A stretch of DNA of 35,920 nt from Candidatus Eisenbacteria bacterium (GCA_016867715.1 VGIW01000027.1:1-35920); one strand, 5' to 3'; counted from the first letter of the stretch, positions 7,728-16,276 are shown. Notes: a model not told the origin generated them from the letters alone. Translations and numbers: made by a program.

Positions 7728-8417
7728 CTATCGAATCGCCGCGAGAAAGCGGTCGATGTCCGTGAGGTCGTCGAAGAGGAAGTCGGGGTCCATCGCGCGA
7801 AGGGTCTCGGCAGGCGTCGATCCGCTCGCGACGGCGATGACGCGGGCCCCAGCCTCGCGCGCGCAGCGGATGTCGTGGACCGTGTCGCCGATGAGAAGGA
7901 CGCCCCCCTCCGGAACCGATCCGCCGGCGAGGGCCCGCCCTCTCTCGATCCCGATCCGCGTGAGCGCGGACCGGTCGATCGAGTCGGAGCCCCATCCTCC
8001 GAATCGGAAGTAGCCGTCGAGGCCGCCGTGCGCGAGCTTCATCCTCCCCGTCGTCTCGAAGTTCCCCGTGGCGAGCCCGAGGAGAAGATCCTTCTCCCGT
8101 GCGAGACGATCGAGGAGCGCCTTCACTCCGGGAAGGACGCGGAAGCCCTCGGAGCGCGCGAGCTCATCCTTGAGGTAGAAAGCATAACGGTCGCGGATCG
8201 CGTCCGCATCCTCTTCTTCGAGCGCGCGGCCGAGCGTGCGCTCTCCCATCCGCCGAATGATGTCGTAGTCGGTGAGGCCGTCCGGATGGATCCCCTTCAT
8301 CGCCTCGGGCACGCCGAGCCGCTCGTGGAAGGCGCGGTCGAGCGCGCGCGCGCCCGCCCCCCCGGAAAGAAGAAGCGTTCCGTCGATGTCGAATACGAGA
8401 ATCCGCAAGATGCGCAT
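7728..8417 (-). CDS. HAD-superfamily hydrolase, phosphoglycolate-phosphatase-like
   Basis: A 229-residue cytosolic phosphatase. Motif I is FDIDGTLL with nucleophile Asp10 and acid Asp12. Motif II is LLGLATGN. Motif IV is LLIGDTVHDI. The helical cap between residues 15 and 85 (TDYDIIRRMGERTLGRAL) places it with the Gph/PgmB-like subfamily, so phosphoglycolate or a related small phosphoester is the likely substrate; this cannot be settled from sequence alone. ATG 8417 directly precedes RILRILVFDIDG and is preferred to the upstream open frame. It converges with proline dehydrogenase, 84 bases away. The 223 bases upstream (8418-8640) show no gene. Confidence 0.85.
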   Translation of the reverse strand: MRILRILVFDIDGTLLLSGGAGARALDRAFHERLGVPEAMKGIHPDGLTDYDIIRRMGERTLGRALEEEDADAIRDRYAFYLKDELARSEGFRVLPGVKALLDRLAREKDLLLGLATGNFETTGRMKLAHGGLDGYFRFGGWGSDSIDRSALTRIGIERGRALAGGSVPEGGVLLIGDTVHDIRCAREAGARVIAVASGSTPAETLRAMDPDFLFDDLTDIDRFLAAIR

Positions 8418-8640
8418 CCTTGGGTCGCGAACGTCGATCGAAGCTCCACATTCCCCGATCGGTGCGTATTCCGCGAATCGATCATCGCGGGAGCGCGTCC
8501 GCCGACGCTCCGATGCTAAACGCACGCCGCGGAGAGATCAAGAAGCCGAGCGGAAATCGTCCCCTCCGAGGGATCCGGATTGGATCTGCAATGTAGGTTC
8601 GACCAGAGGCGTGGGAGCTGCGGACAGAAGGAGTCGCCCT

Positions 8641-9912
8641 CTATTGCCACAGCCTCTTGACGGCGCCCCACGTCGCCCGCTCGACCGACGTAGGCCCCGC
8701 GCACCCCTCGCCGAACGCACCGATCAACCCGCAGTCGGATCCGTCTGGGTGCTGTCCCGGCAGACACGGCGAGTCGGCGCGAAGGGTGAAGTCGCCGACG
8801 TCCGCGTCGCAGAAGAGAGGGTCGGCGGAAAAGTTGCCGTTGATTCCATACTGGTCGGCGATGCAGGGAACCCAATCCCCGCCGCTGTTGCCGTAGATGT
8901 CGCAACAGCTCAAAGAGACGGGACAACCGAGGCAAGCCATCGACTTGGACAGATTGTCCGCGACGAGGACGTCTTCGAGCCAAGAATAGCCGCCGAAGCT
9001 CAAGACCCCCGCGTACCAGGCCGTGGAGTTCCTTGTGAAGGTGCACGATCGGATCCGGCATCTCCCTTCGGAGTAGAGAGCCCCCCCATCTCCCCCGTGA
9101 TTGTCCCAAAAGACTGAATTGCTCACTTCGACCAGCCCGTATGCTTGCCACAGGGCCGAGCCCAAGGCCTCGGCTGTGTTCTGAACGAACTGGCAGCTGT
9201 CCACGAGGATCTTGTGGTCCGGCCAAAGATAGAAGGCGAGTGCTCCCCCGAAGAGGCAGTCGTTTCTCGTGAAAGTGCATCGCTTGAAGATGCCCGATGC
9301 GTTTTCGACGCCCACCGCACTCCCCGAGGTCTCCTCGAATACACAGTCCACGACGGATAGTGAGACTCCGCTCGCGAGTACAGCGCCTGGCCCGGCTGCA
9401 TCTGCCACGCTGTTGCGTACGAACTTCGTTCCTTCGATCGATGCCTCGAGAGGAACCGAGGAATGATACGCGATAGCGCCTCCACCCTGCCATCCATATG
9501 CCCCATTCCACAGAAACGCACAGTTCTTGACACGAGGAATTGCATGGATGCAGAGAAGCCCGCCCCCCGTCGCGGCGTGACCTCCTCTTATCGTCAGACC
9601 CTCGATAGATGTCATGCCGTCGACGCTATCGGCCCGGAGCACCGATCCCATCTCTTGCCCATCCACCGTGACGCACTGTGGAGACCCCGTCTCGCTCCTT
9701 ACGCAGATTTCCGAAATCAGAGAAATCCCGTGCTCGTAGTATGTGCCGCAGGCGAGAAGCAGCGTGTCCCCCGCGGTCGCCGAATCCATTCCCGCCTGAA
9801 TCGTCGGCGCGTCGCCCGAGCCGTCCGGCAGGATGTACCAGGTACGTGCGGTTGCGAGATTCGAGACGCAGGCGGAGAGGATCGCGATGAGGAAAGCGGT
9901 CGCGAGACGCAC
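8641..9912 (-). CDS. Exported parallel beta-helix protein with WGAVKRLWQ tail
   Basis: A 423-residue secreted protein. The signal peptide is MRLATAFLIAILSACVSNLA; LSAC could be a lipobox (Cys15) or cleavage could follow ATA at residue 22. The mature start WYILPDGSGDAPTIQAGMDS is the common entry to right-handed beta-helix proteins, and the body has about 10-12 short coils with the expected pattern (IEGLTIRGGHAATGGG, VDCVFEETSGS, VDSCQFVQNTAEAL). The last ten residues are TWGAVKRLWQ, set off from the fold, and match tails at 807-836 and 34852-34881. Role may be surface polysaccharide binding or structure; no catalytic residues were identified. Base composition is less GC-rich than that of the neighbours. 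Confidence 0.8.
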   Translation of the reverse strand: MRLATAFLIAILSACVSNLATARTWYILPDGSGDAPTIQAGMDSATAGDTLLLACGTYYEHGISLISEICVRSETGSPQCVTVDGQEMGSVLRADSVDGMTSIEGLTIRGGHAATGGGLLCIHAIPRVKNCAFLWNGAYGWQGGGAIAYHSSVPLEASIEGTKFVRNSVADAAGPGAVLASGVSLSVVDCVFEETSGSAVGVENASGIFKRCTFTRNDCLFGGALAFYLWPDHKILVDSCQFVQNTAEALGSALWQAYGLVEVSNSVFWDNHGGDGGALYSEGRCRIRSCTFTRNSTAWYAGVLSFGGYSWLEDVLVADNLSKSMACLGCPVSLSCCDIYGNSGGDWVPCIADQYGINGNFSADPLFCDADVGDFTLRADSPCLPGQHPDGSDCGLIGAFGEGCAGPTSVERATWGAVKRLWQ

Positions 9913-10106
9913 GTCGAACCTCCAGGGGCCGAAGGCAAGGCGCGGATGCAGCCCGTCTTTCCGCCGGAAATCCTATCACATCGCGATAGCCGAGGTCCAC
10001 AGCAAACGCCGGAGCCATCCGACTCGACGCGCGTCGTTCCCCGGGCGAGAAAAAACCGGCGTTCTTCCGTCGAATCGAGGCGGAGCGGAGCCCATTCGCT
10101 TCGCCT

Positions 10107-10442
10107 CTACAAGTCCGCGATCGCCTCTCCGACGGATGCGTGGGTCTTCATGAGGCGGCCGATGCCGACGACCCCCAGAACCTCGCGGATGTTCTCCGAG
10201 ACGCATGCGAACCGAAGGGAAGTGCCGGCGTTGCTCGCGGCGGAGAGAACGGCCGCGATCACGCCGATCCCCGAGCTGTTGATCTTGTCGATTCCGCTGA
10301 GGTTGACGACAATCCTCTCCGAGCCCTCGGCGATCTTGCCGCGCACCGCCTCCAGAAACTCGTAGCTGTCGGCGTGGCCTGTGAGGAAACCCGAGAGCTC
10401 GAAGATCCACACACCGTTCTCTTCCCTGACGACGAAGGGCAC
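10107..10442 (-). CDS. STAS-domain anti-sigma-factor antagonist-like protein
   Basis: A single STAS domain of about 111 residues, related to SpoIIAA/RsbV. The core is IVVNLSGIDKINSSGIGVI, where NSSG holds the serine that cognate kinases phosphorylate in this family. GTG 10442 lies 6 bases after AAAGGAG; the alternative ATG 10448 directly abuts that site and would add two residues. Such proteins act in partner-switching with a serine kinase/anti-sigma factor and a PP2C phosphatase; neither is in this window. It follows the PEP-synthase/PPDK regulator gene by about 160 bases on the same strand. The 194 bases downstream (9913-10106) contain no gene. Confidence 0.8.
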   Translation of the reverse strand: MPFVVREENGVWIFELSGFLTGHADSYEFLEAVRGKIAEGSERIVVNLSGIDKINSSGIGVIAAVLSAASNAGTSLRFACVSENIREVLGVVGIGRLMKTHASVGEAIADL

Positions 10443-10603
10443 GCTCATCTCCTTTCCGAATCGGGGCCGCGCGGCAACGATTCCTCTTCGGGGATCGTAC
10501 CACAGCGTCCATTCGTCCGAAGGGCGCTCTTTGCGCGGCCGAGGAAGCACCTGACGTGCTTCTGTCGGATTGAGCGCGGTCCGAAGCTGCGCGGATCGGC
10601 GCT

Positions 10604-11413
10604 CTACAACACGTTCCGCACGATCCACTCGGAGGTCTCCTCGATGGATCGGTTGGTGACGTCGATCGTTCGGAGGCCGGGGATCTTCTTGTAGAGAGCC
10701 TCGCAGTACTCGATCTCTTCGAAGACGTTCGAACGTCCCTGGTATCCGCGAAGGGCCGCGATGGGAAGCTTGTCGACGCGCTGCGCGCGAAGCTCGAGAA
10801 GACGATCGAGATTCATGCGGAACCCGACCTTCGGGATCGGCAGGTCGTAGACCGAATCGGGGAGCGCGATGCCGTTCACGATCGGCATGTTCGCCACCTT
10901 CAGCTTTCGGCAGGAGAGAAAGATGCTCGTCGGCGTCTTCCCGGTCCTGGACGCGCCGAGGATGAGAAGGTCCGCCTCGTCGAGCGTGTCGAGCCCTTGC
11001 CCGTCGTCGTGCCGAAGCGTGTAGTGGATCGCCTCGGTGACCTTGTACATCTCTTCGCTTTCGTGGCGGAGCGCGCCGGGCTTCATGCTCGGAGCGTGGC
11101 GGAGCTTGTCGCGAAAGATATCGAGCAGCGGTCCGATCACGTCGATCGCGGGGATCCCCTTCTCGGCGCTTCGCGCGCGAAGAACGGAGGCGAGGTCCGG
11201 GGTCACGAGCGTGAAGACCACGATGCACTCGCCCGCGGGGGCGCTCGCGATGATCTCCTCGATCTGCTCCTCCGTCCGAACGAACGGAAATCGCCGCACG
11301 ACCGCCGGCGCGCGCCCGAACTGCACGAGCGCCGAGCGCGCGACCGCTTCGGCGGTCGTCCCCGTGGCGTCCGAAACGACATAGATGTCGAGCGGCGCTC
11401 TTTTTTCGGGCAT
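10604..11413 (-). CDS. ppsR: PPDK/PEP synthase regulatory protein (DUF299 family)
   Basis: A 269-residue member of the bifunctional kinase/pyrophosphorylase family that switches pyruvate phosphate dikinase or PEP synthase off by ADP-dependent threonine phosphorylation and on by Pi-dependent dephosphorylation. Diagnostic features are the N-terminal IYVVSDATGTTAEAVARSAL and the P-loop ILGASRTGKTPTSIFLS (residues 151-167), which in the family reads GVSRTSKTP. Then come VANMPIVNGIALP and GRSNVFEEIEYCE. The target enzyme gene is not in the window. It begins 40 bases after the sppA stop, consistent with an operon. The ribosome binding site is weak. Confidence 0.92.
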   Translation of the reverse strand: MPEKRAPLDIYVVSDATGTTAEAVARSALVQFGRAPAVVRRFPFVRTEEQIEEIIASAPAGECIVVFTLVTPDLASVLRARSAEKGIPAIDVIGPLLDIFRDKLRHAPSMKPGALRHESEEMYKVTEAIHYTLRHDDGQGLDTLDEADLLILGASRTGKTPTSIFLSCRKLKVANMPIVNGIALPDSVYDLPIPKVGFRMNLDRLLELRAQRVDKLPIAALRGYQGRSNVFEEIEYCEALYKKIPGLRTIDVTNRSIEETSEWIVRNVL

Positions 11414-11453
11414 CGGCTCTTCTCGCGCGTCCTCCCGCCGAAGGCCGGCGTGT

Positions 11454-13208
11454 CTACTCCCGAATTCGAAACGGAAGGTACGCCCAGAAGATCCCGTGCT
11501 CTTCCGCGTACGGCAGAAGATCGGTCGCGTCGATTTCGTAACGCGCGAGGAACCTTCTTACCTCGGCCCCGACGGATGCTCGAATCCCGAAATCCGCCTC
11601 GCGGATCTTCTCGAGGATCGACTGTTCCTTCGGAAAGACGCGGATCTTGATCTCTTCCTCCGCGGGGATGCCCGCGAGCGACTTGGCCGCGTCGATCGCG
11701 TCGAGAACGCCGCCGAGCCGATCGATCAGCTTGACGCGCGCCGCGTCCTCCCCGCTCCACACACGGCCGCTCGCGACCTTCTCAACCTCCTCGATCGGCA
11801 ATCCGCGTCCCGCGGCGACCTTCGCGAGGAAGAGATCGTAGATGTGGTCGATGCCCGCCTTCATCATGTTCCGATGCTCCTCGCTCCACGGTCTCGGGCT
11901 CGCGAAGATGTCCGCGTTCCGTCCGCGCTGCAGTTCCTCGCGGCCGATCCCGATCTTATCGAAGAAACGGTGAAACACGGGGCGAAGCGCGAAGACGCCG
12001 ATCGATCCGGTGACCGTGGTTGCGTCGGCGAAGACGAGGTTCGCCCCTGAGGAAACCCAGTATCCTCCGGAGGCCGCGACATCGCCCATCGACACGACCA
12101 CCGGCTTCTCCGTTTTGGCGGCTTCGAGCGCGGCGAGAATGTCGTCGGAAGCGGTGGCCGATCCGCCCGGGCTCGAGACCCGGACAACGATCGCCTCGAC
12201 CTCGTCGTCCTCGGCCGCTTCCTCGATCGCATCGGCGATCACGCCGGACGCGGCGACTTCCGGGCCGGCGAGCCCGTCGCGTTTCTCGCCGGGGACGATG
12301 TCGCCGACGACGTAGACGAGCGCGAGGGCGCGCTTGGCCTCCTTCTCGGAGAGAACGCCGGAATCCCGATAGTCCTCCATCGCGAGAAGGCGGGAACCGT
12401 CGTCCTTCTCCAAGCCGAGCGTCTCGTCGAAATCGTCGCGAAAACAGATCGTGTCGATAAGACCGGCCTCGAGAGCTATTTCCGGAACGAGATACGGTCC
12501 GCCATCGACCGCCCGCCGCGCTTCCTCGAGCGACATCGACCGTCCGTCCGCGATCGCCTCGAGCATCGCATCGAAACGATTGTCCAGGATCGCCTCGATC
12601 TGCTCGCGGAACGGCTCGGACATCGAGTCCCTCGTGAAGATCTCCGGAGCCGATTTGTAGTCGCCCACGTGGACCTCCTCGAACGAGATGTCCGCCTTCG
12701 CGAATAGGTTCTTGAAGAACAAAACATCGCCGTAGATCCCGTCGACGAGCAAGGCCCCGGTGAGGGGCATCGCGATCCGGTCGGCCGCCGCGGCGACCAT
12801 GTACGCGAGGTCGGTCGCGTAATCGATATAGACATGAACCGGTTTCCCCGACTTCCGGAACTCCAGGATCGCCTCGCGAAGCTCGCCGGCACCCGCCCAG
12901 CCGATGCCGCCGAGCATCCCGGCGCGGATGAACACGGCGTCGATTCGCGGGTCTTCAGAGGCCGCGCGGAGGAGCCGCACGGTCTCGAGGAGGCTTGCGG
13001 GCGACTTCCCCTGGAGCGATTCGAGGAGCGGGCGCTCGGTTGTTTCTTCGATCGTCTCGCGGAGATCGAGCGCGAGAACCGACCCGCTCTCCACTTTCGG
13101 CTTCGACTCGGAGAGAAGCCCGAAGACCGCGAGTCCGGCGAGCGCGGGGAGCAGGAAGAAGAACGAAACGAGCACCACGACGACAACGATAGTCTTCTTT
13201 CTGGCCAC
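11454..13208 (-). CDS. sppA: Signal peptide peptidase SppA, 67-kDa type
   Basis: A 584-residue membrane-anchored serine protease (family S49) that degrades cleaved signal peptides. GTG 13208 follows AAGGAGG; upstream codons in the same frame belong to the repeat region and are excluded. Residues 6-32 form one transmembrane helix. Two S49 domains follow, as in E. coli SppA. The general-base lysine is Lys185 in HVGDYKSAPEIF and the nucleophile is Ser380 in VAASGGYWVSSG. Thus the Ser/Lys dyad, split between the two halves, is intact. A matching promoter sits just upstream at 13239-13267. Likely first gene of an operon with ppsR and the STAS protein. Confidence 0.95.
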   Translation of the reverse strand: MARKKTIVVVVVLVSFFFLLPALAGLAVFGLLSESKPKVESGSVLALDLRETIEETTERPLLESLQGKSPASLLETVRLLRAASEDPRIDAVFIRAGMLGGIGWAGAGELREAILEFRKSGKPVHVYIDYATDLAYMVAAAADRIAMPLTGALLVDGIYGDVLFFKNLFAKADISFEEVHVGDYKSAPEIFTRDSMSEPFREQIEAILDNRFDAMLEAIADGRSMSLEEARRAVDGGPYLVPEIALEAGLIDTICFRDDFDETLGLEKDDGSRLLAMEDYRDSGVLSEKEAKRALALVYVVGDIVPGEKRDGLAGPEVAASGVIADAIEEAAEDDEVEAIVVRVSSPGGSATASDDILAALEAAKTEKPVVVSMGDVAASGGYWVSSGANLVFADATTVTGSIGVFALRPVFHRFFDKIGIGREELQRGRNADIFASPRPWSEEHRNMMKAGIDHIYDLFLAKVAAGRGLPIEEVEKVASGRVWSGEDAARVKLIDRLGGVLDAIDAAKSLAGIPAEEEIKIRVFPKEQSILEKIREADFGIRASVGAEVRRFLARYEIDATDLLPYAEEHGIFWAYLPFRIRE

Positions 13209-13238
13209 TGGATCCTCCTTGCGGCGTGTCTTCGCTCG

Positions 13239-13267
13239 AAAGTACGCCCAGGCGCGGCGGGGGTCAA
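13239..13267 (-). promoter_or_regulatory. Sigma-70-like promoter for sppA
   Basis: On the minus strand TTGACC (13267-13262) and TACTTT (13244-13239) are 17 bases apart. The start would fall near 13232, about 24 bases before GTG 13208. The -35 box lies 9 bases from the edge of the 169-bp tandem repeat. Confidence 0.5.
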
Positions 13268-13275
13268 GAACGGGC

Positions 13276-13613
13276 GGCGCGGACGGAGGCCGCCGCGCCG
13301 CCCGCCCGCGGATGGAGCCGCCCGGGCATTCGAATGTTGAGGGCTGGAGCGGTGCGCTGTCCGGCCGGCTCATCCGCGGGGCCGATGCGCTCCGGAGCGA
13401 AGGCGAGGGTGGAGGAGTCGGTTCGCGGGGCGTCGATGGGCCTCGGCGCGGACGGAGGCCGCCGCGCCGCCCGCCCGCGGATGGAGCCGCCCGGGCATTC
13501 GAATGTTGAGGGCTGGAGCGGTGCGCTGTCCGGCCGGCTCATCCGCGGGGCCGATGCGCTCCGGAGCGAAGGCGAGGGTGGAGGAGTTGGCTCGCCGGCG
13601 TTGAAGGGTTTCG
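13276..13613. repeat. Two tandem copies of a 169-bp palindrome-rich repeat
   Basis: Copy 1 is 13276-13444 and copy 2 is 13445-13613; the first 143 bases are identical and the last part differs at a few positions. A degraded third start (CGAGGACGGAGG) follows at 13614. Because 169 is not a multiple of three, the repeat is not a protein repeat. Each copy holds a palindrome CATTCGAATG (13327-13336 in copy 1), a palindrome CGCTCCGGAGCG (13388-13399), and inverted arms about 15 bases long (13305-13320 with 13366-13380, one bulged base). It fills the 564-base divergent gap between sppA and the TPR-TlpA gene, where no gene was found. A structured RNA, an array of protein binding sites or a duplicated mobile-type repeat are all possible. 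Confidence 0.9.
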
Positions 13614-13695
13614 GCGAGGACGGAGGTGTCTCGCGGAGCCTCTGGCCTCGGAACCGACGCCGCGCTAATGTAGTAAGAGAGACGAGCACCCCCTT

Positions 13696-13719
13696 GCGAA
13701 CCGTTCCCGACCGGTTCGC
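13696..13719. promoter_or_regulatory. Inverted repeat, possible operator
   Basis: GCGAACCG and CGGTTCGC are perfect 8-base inverted arms separated by 8 bases, lying 54 bases before the start of the TPR-TlpA gene. No T-run follows, so a repressor or activator site is more likely than a terminator. The regulator is unknown. Confidence 0.4.
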
Positions 13720-13772
13720 CCTCCCTGTTGCGTGTTCTGGGAGCGGAAAGGTCGGGAAGGAGCCGAGCGATC

Positions 13773-15551
13773 ATGCTTCGAACGATCTCATTCTTCGTGC
13801 TGTTCTTCTTCGCGGCGGCGCTTCCCGGTCCGGCGGAGGCGGATGATGCGGAACGAATCGCCTTCTACACGGCATGCGCCGAGCCGGACCCGGGCGCCCG
13901 CATCGTGAAGATGGCCGCGTACTTGGAGAACCACCCGAGCGCCGAACGGAGCGATCAGGTCCGCACGATGCTCTTCGGTGTCGTGGCGAGCGGCGCGTGG
14001 CGCGAAGGGGTCTCGCGCGTTGATCCGTCGCGCGTCGCCTCGATCGTCTCCCGCGAAGGAGACGCATATGTTCGCGCCGAGGATGGCGCGGACCGCATCC
14101 TCCTCCTCAGCGAGGCGTACCTCCGCGCCGGCATTCGAACGGCGGAAGCGAGGGATCTCGCCCTTCGCGGCGGCGCGCTCGCGGAGTCGATGGCGCGCCC
14201 CGACGAGATGCCGATCGCCTCGTGGGGACGCATGAAGAAGGAGCGGCTCGCCCGGTCGAACTATCTCGCTGCCCTCGCGCTCGCCGCAGAGGGAGATCAC
14301 GCCGCCGCGGCGCGGTCGTTCCGAAAGGCGGAGAGCGTGTTCAGCGGGGATCCGCGCTTTCGCGAGGAGTATGCGCGCTCGCTCGAAGCGTCGGGCGAGG
14401 GGAAGCCGGGCGAGTGGACGCCCGACGAGAGAAGCGCGGCGGCGGAGGCGATCGCCGAGCCGGACCGCGCGGCGAGAATCCGGGAATACGAGGGGTATCT
14501 CCGGAGCTTCCCAAGCGGCGCGCGCGCGGTGGAGATCGGGATCCGTCTCGTCGAGGACTACGCGAAGACATCGGGACGAGCGTCGGATGCCGCCGCGGCG
14601 GCCGATCGGACGGCGGCCGCGAGGCAGGACGATCCCGAGGTTCTCTCCGCTCTTGCGCTTCTTCTCGCGGACGCGGGGGTCGTTCCCGATCGCGCGGCCG
14701 GCTACGGGGAACGCGCCGTCCGGATCCTCGAGGAGATCGTGCGGAACCCGGCGACCGGAGCGGAGGATCTTCCCGGCTTGCACGCGAACCTTCTTCTCGC
14801 GCGCGACGCCTACGGGTGGGCTCTCCTGAAGGCAGGGCGGAACCGCGAGGCGCTCGAGCAGCTGAAGGAGGCCGCGAAGAGCGAGTTTCCCGAGGTGCAG
14901 CGCCACTACGGGGCCGCGCTTCTCGAATCGGGGAACTCCTTCGACGCGACCGATCCGCTCGTGAACGCCGCCTTCGGGGGCGCCGACGAGGCGTGGGCGG
15001 CCCTCGATCAAATCCGCGCCGAAAGCTCGGGCCTCCGCGCGCACGTCGACGATCTTGTCCTTCGCGCGGAGGAGAGCCTTCGCCGACGCAAGCTCGCCGA
15101 CGAGAAGGTTCGTCCGGCGCCAGACCTCTCCCTCGTCGCCGCGGACGGGAGCGTCGCGAACCTCTCCGAATGGAAGGGGAGGGTCGTCGTCCTCGTCTTC
15201 TGGGCGACCTGGTGTGAGCCGTGCACGGACGCGCTCGCGCGCATCGAGAGCGCGAGAAAGCGCTACGGGGGGAAGGATGTCCGCTTCCTCGCCGTCAACA
15301 CGGACCGGGATATCTGGCTCGTCCGTCCGTTCCTTGACGATCAAAAGATCGAGACGACAACCGTCTTCACCGCGGGAGAGAAGGACTGGGAGGAGAAGGC
15401 GAGGGCGTTCGAGATCGGAGCCCTGCCGGCGATTCTCGTCCTCGACCGGAGAGGGAACGTGCGCTACGCGGAGACCGAGTCGGAGACGAGCGGACGGATC
15501 CTCGAAAAGGTCCTCTCCTGGCGGATCGACAAGCTCCTCGCGGAGCGGTGA
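13773..15551 (+). CDS. Exported TPR protein with C-terminal TlpA-like thioredoxin
   Basis: A 592-residue protein with a signal peptide over residues 1-23 (MLRTISFFVLFFFAAALPGP, then AEA). Residues about 25-440 are helical with TPR-like units (YGWALLKAGRNREALEQLKE). Residues about 455-585 form a TlpA/AhpC-TSA domain with VFWATWCEPC (Cys481, Cys484) and the cis-proline segment IGALPAILVLDRRGNVRYA. It has no lipobox, unlike the similar protein at 1736-3700, and CEPC replaces CGPC, which should shift the redox potential. ATG 13773 follows AAGGAG. Probable role: periplasmic thiol-disulfide exchange with TPR-selected clients. A hairpin follows the gene, so it is probably not part of the Tad operon. 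Confidence 0.85.
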   Translation: MLRTISFFVLFFFAAALPGPAEADDAERIAFYTACAEPDPGARIVKMAAYLENHPSAERSDQVRTMLFGVVASGAWREGVSRVDPSRVASIVSREGDAYVRAEDGADRILLLSEAYLRAGIRTAEARDLALRGGALAESMARPDEMPIASWGRMKKERLARSNYLAALALAAEGDHAAAARSFRKAESVFSGDPRFREEYARSLEASGEGKPGEWTPDERSAAAEAIAEPDRAARIREYEGYLRSFPSGARAVEIGIRLVEDYAKTSGRASDAAAAADRTAAARQDDPEVLSALALLLADAGVVPDRAAGYGERAVRILEEIVRNPATGAEDLPGLHANLLLARDAYGWALLKAGRNREALEQLKEAAKSEFPEVQRHYGAALLESGNSFDATDPLVNAAFGGADEAWAALDQIRAESSGLRAHVDDLVLRAEESLRRRKLADEKVRPAPDLSLVAADGSVANLSEWKGRVVVLVFWATWCEPCTDALARIESARKRYGGKDVRFLAVNTDRDIWLVRPFLDDQKIETTTVFTAGEKDWEEKARAFEIGALPAILVLDRRGNVRYAETESETSGRILEKVLSWRIDKLLAER

Positions 15552-15641
15552 TCGGGAGCGCGTTCCGTTTCTCGTTGGAATCGACCGTCTGGGCGGATCC
15601 CGGACGGAGCCGTTCAATCAACGCCCCCGGAGGATCGCTAC

Positions 15642-15677
15642 GGACCGCCCGCACGTCGAGGCGGGTCGGTCCTTCTT
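15642..15677 (+). terminator. Probable intrinsic terminator
   Basis: GGACCGCCCGC pairs with GCGGG-T-CGGTCC (11 pairs, one bulge, 8-base loop at 15653-15660) and is followed by TTCTT. The T-run is short, so termination may be partial. It separates the TPR-TlpA gene from the Tad locus. Confidence 0.5.
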
Positions 15678-15742
15678 GGAAGCGCATCCGAGGACCGTTC
15701 CTTTCTTGATGGGCGAACTTGTTCGCTCCGGGGGGCGTGCCG

Positions 15743-16276
15743 ATGAGCCCGAAGCCGCTCGCCATCGCCCTCTCGCTCGGTCTCGTTCTCGCGGCCGCCT
15801 ACTTCGACATCCGCGCGCGAAGGATCCCGAACTCGCTGACGTATCCTTCCGCCCTTCTCGCTCTCGGGCTCGGAGCGGCGGGGGGCGCCCATGCGCTCCT
15901 CCTCGCGGCGGGCGGGCTTCTCGTCGGTTTCGGGCTTCTCTTGCCCGCGTATCTCATCAAGGCGATGGGCGCCGGGGACCTCAAGCTGCTGGCGGCGCTC
16001 GGCGGCTTTCTCGGCCCGCGCGCGATTCTGGACGTCTTCCTGCACTCGCTCATCGCGGGCGGGCTGATCGCGCTCATGTTCTTGGCGCTTCGGGGCGAAC
16101 TTCGGAAGGGGATCGTGAGCCTCGCGAGGCTCGTGGCCGGCCTCGCCGGCCGCAGGTTCGGTTTCCCCGCGCGTTCGGATTCCGAGGAGAGCCGGTGGGT
16201 TTCCATCGGGAAGATTCCCTACGGGGTCGCGATCGCCATCGGGACGGTATCGGCGCTCATCCCCGCGCTTACGTAG
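15743..16276 (+). CDS. cpaA: Prepilin peptidase CpaA/TadV (A24 family)
   Basis: A 177-residue polytopic membrane aspartyl protease that cleaves the leader of Flp-type pilins. The two catalytic aspartates are present: Asp29 in YFDIRARRIPN and the second in MGAGDLKLL (GxGD motif). It is the short TadV form, without the methyltransferase half of PilD. About five hydrophobic helices can be traced. ATG 15743 sits close to a G-rich stretch; an upstream GTG is possible but adds only a few residues. First gene of the Tad cluster. Confidence 0.92.
   Translation: MSPKPLAIALSLGLVLAAAYFDIRARRIPNSLTYPSALLALGLGAAGGAHALLLAAGGLLVGFGLLLPAYLIKAMGAGDLKLLAALGGFLGPRAILDVFLHSLIAGGLIALMFLALRGELRKGIVSLARLVAGLAGRRFGFPARSDSEESRWVSIGKIPYGVAIAIGTVSALIPALT

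Noticed and set aside
9980-10010. Sigma-54-like TGGCTCCGGCGTTTGC on the minus strand before the beta-helix gene
   Set aside because: The GG and GC elements are 11 bases apart instead of 10, and the -24 box is poor.
10449-11228. 373-residue minus-strand frame extending the STAS gene upstream
   Set aside because: It overlaps ppsR in another frame; the STAS domain begins right at the 10448/10442 starts.
13226-13846. Plus-strand frame of 206 codons through the 169-bp repeats
   Set aside because: The repeat period changes frame between copies, composition is Arg/Gly/Ala-rich and there is no ribosome binding site; it is not a gene.
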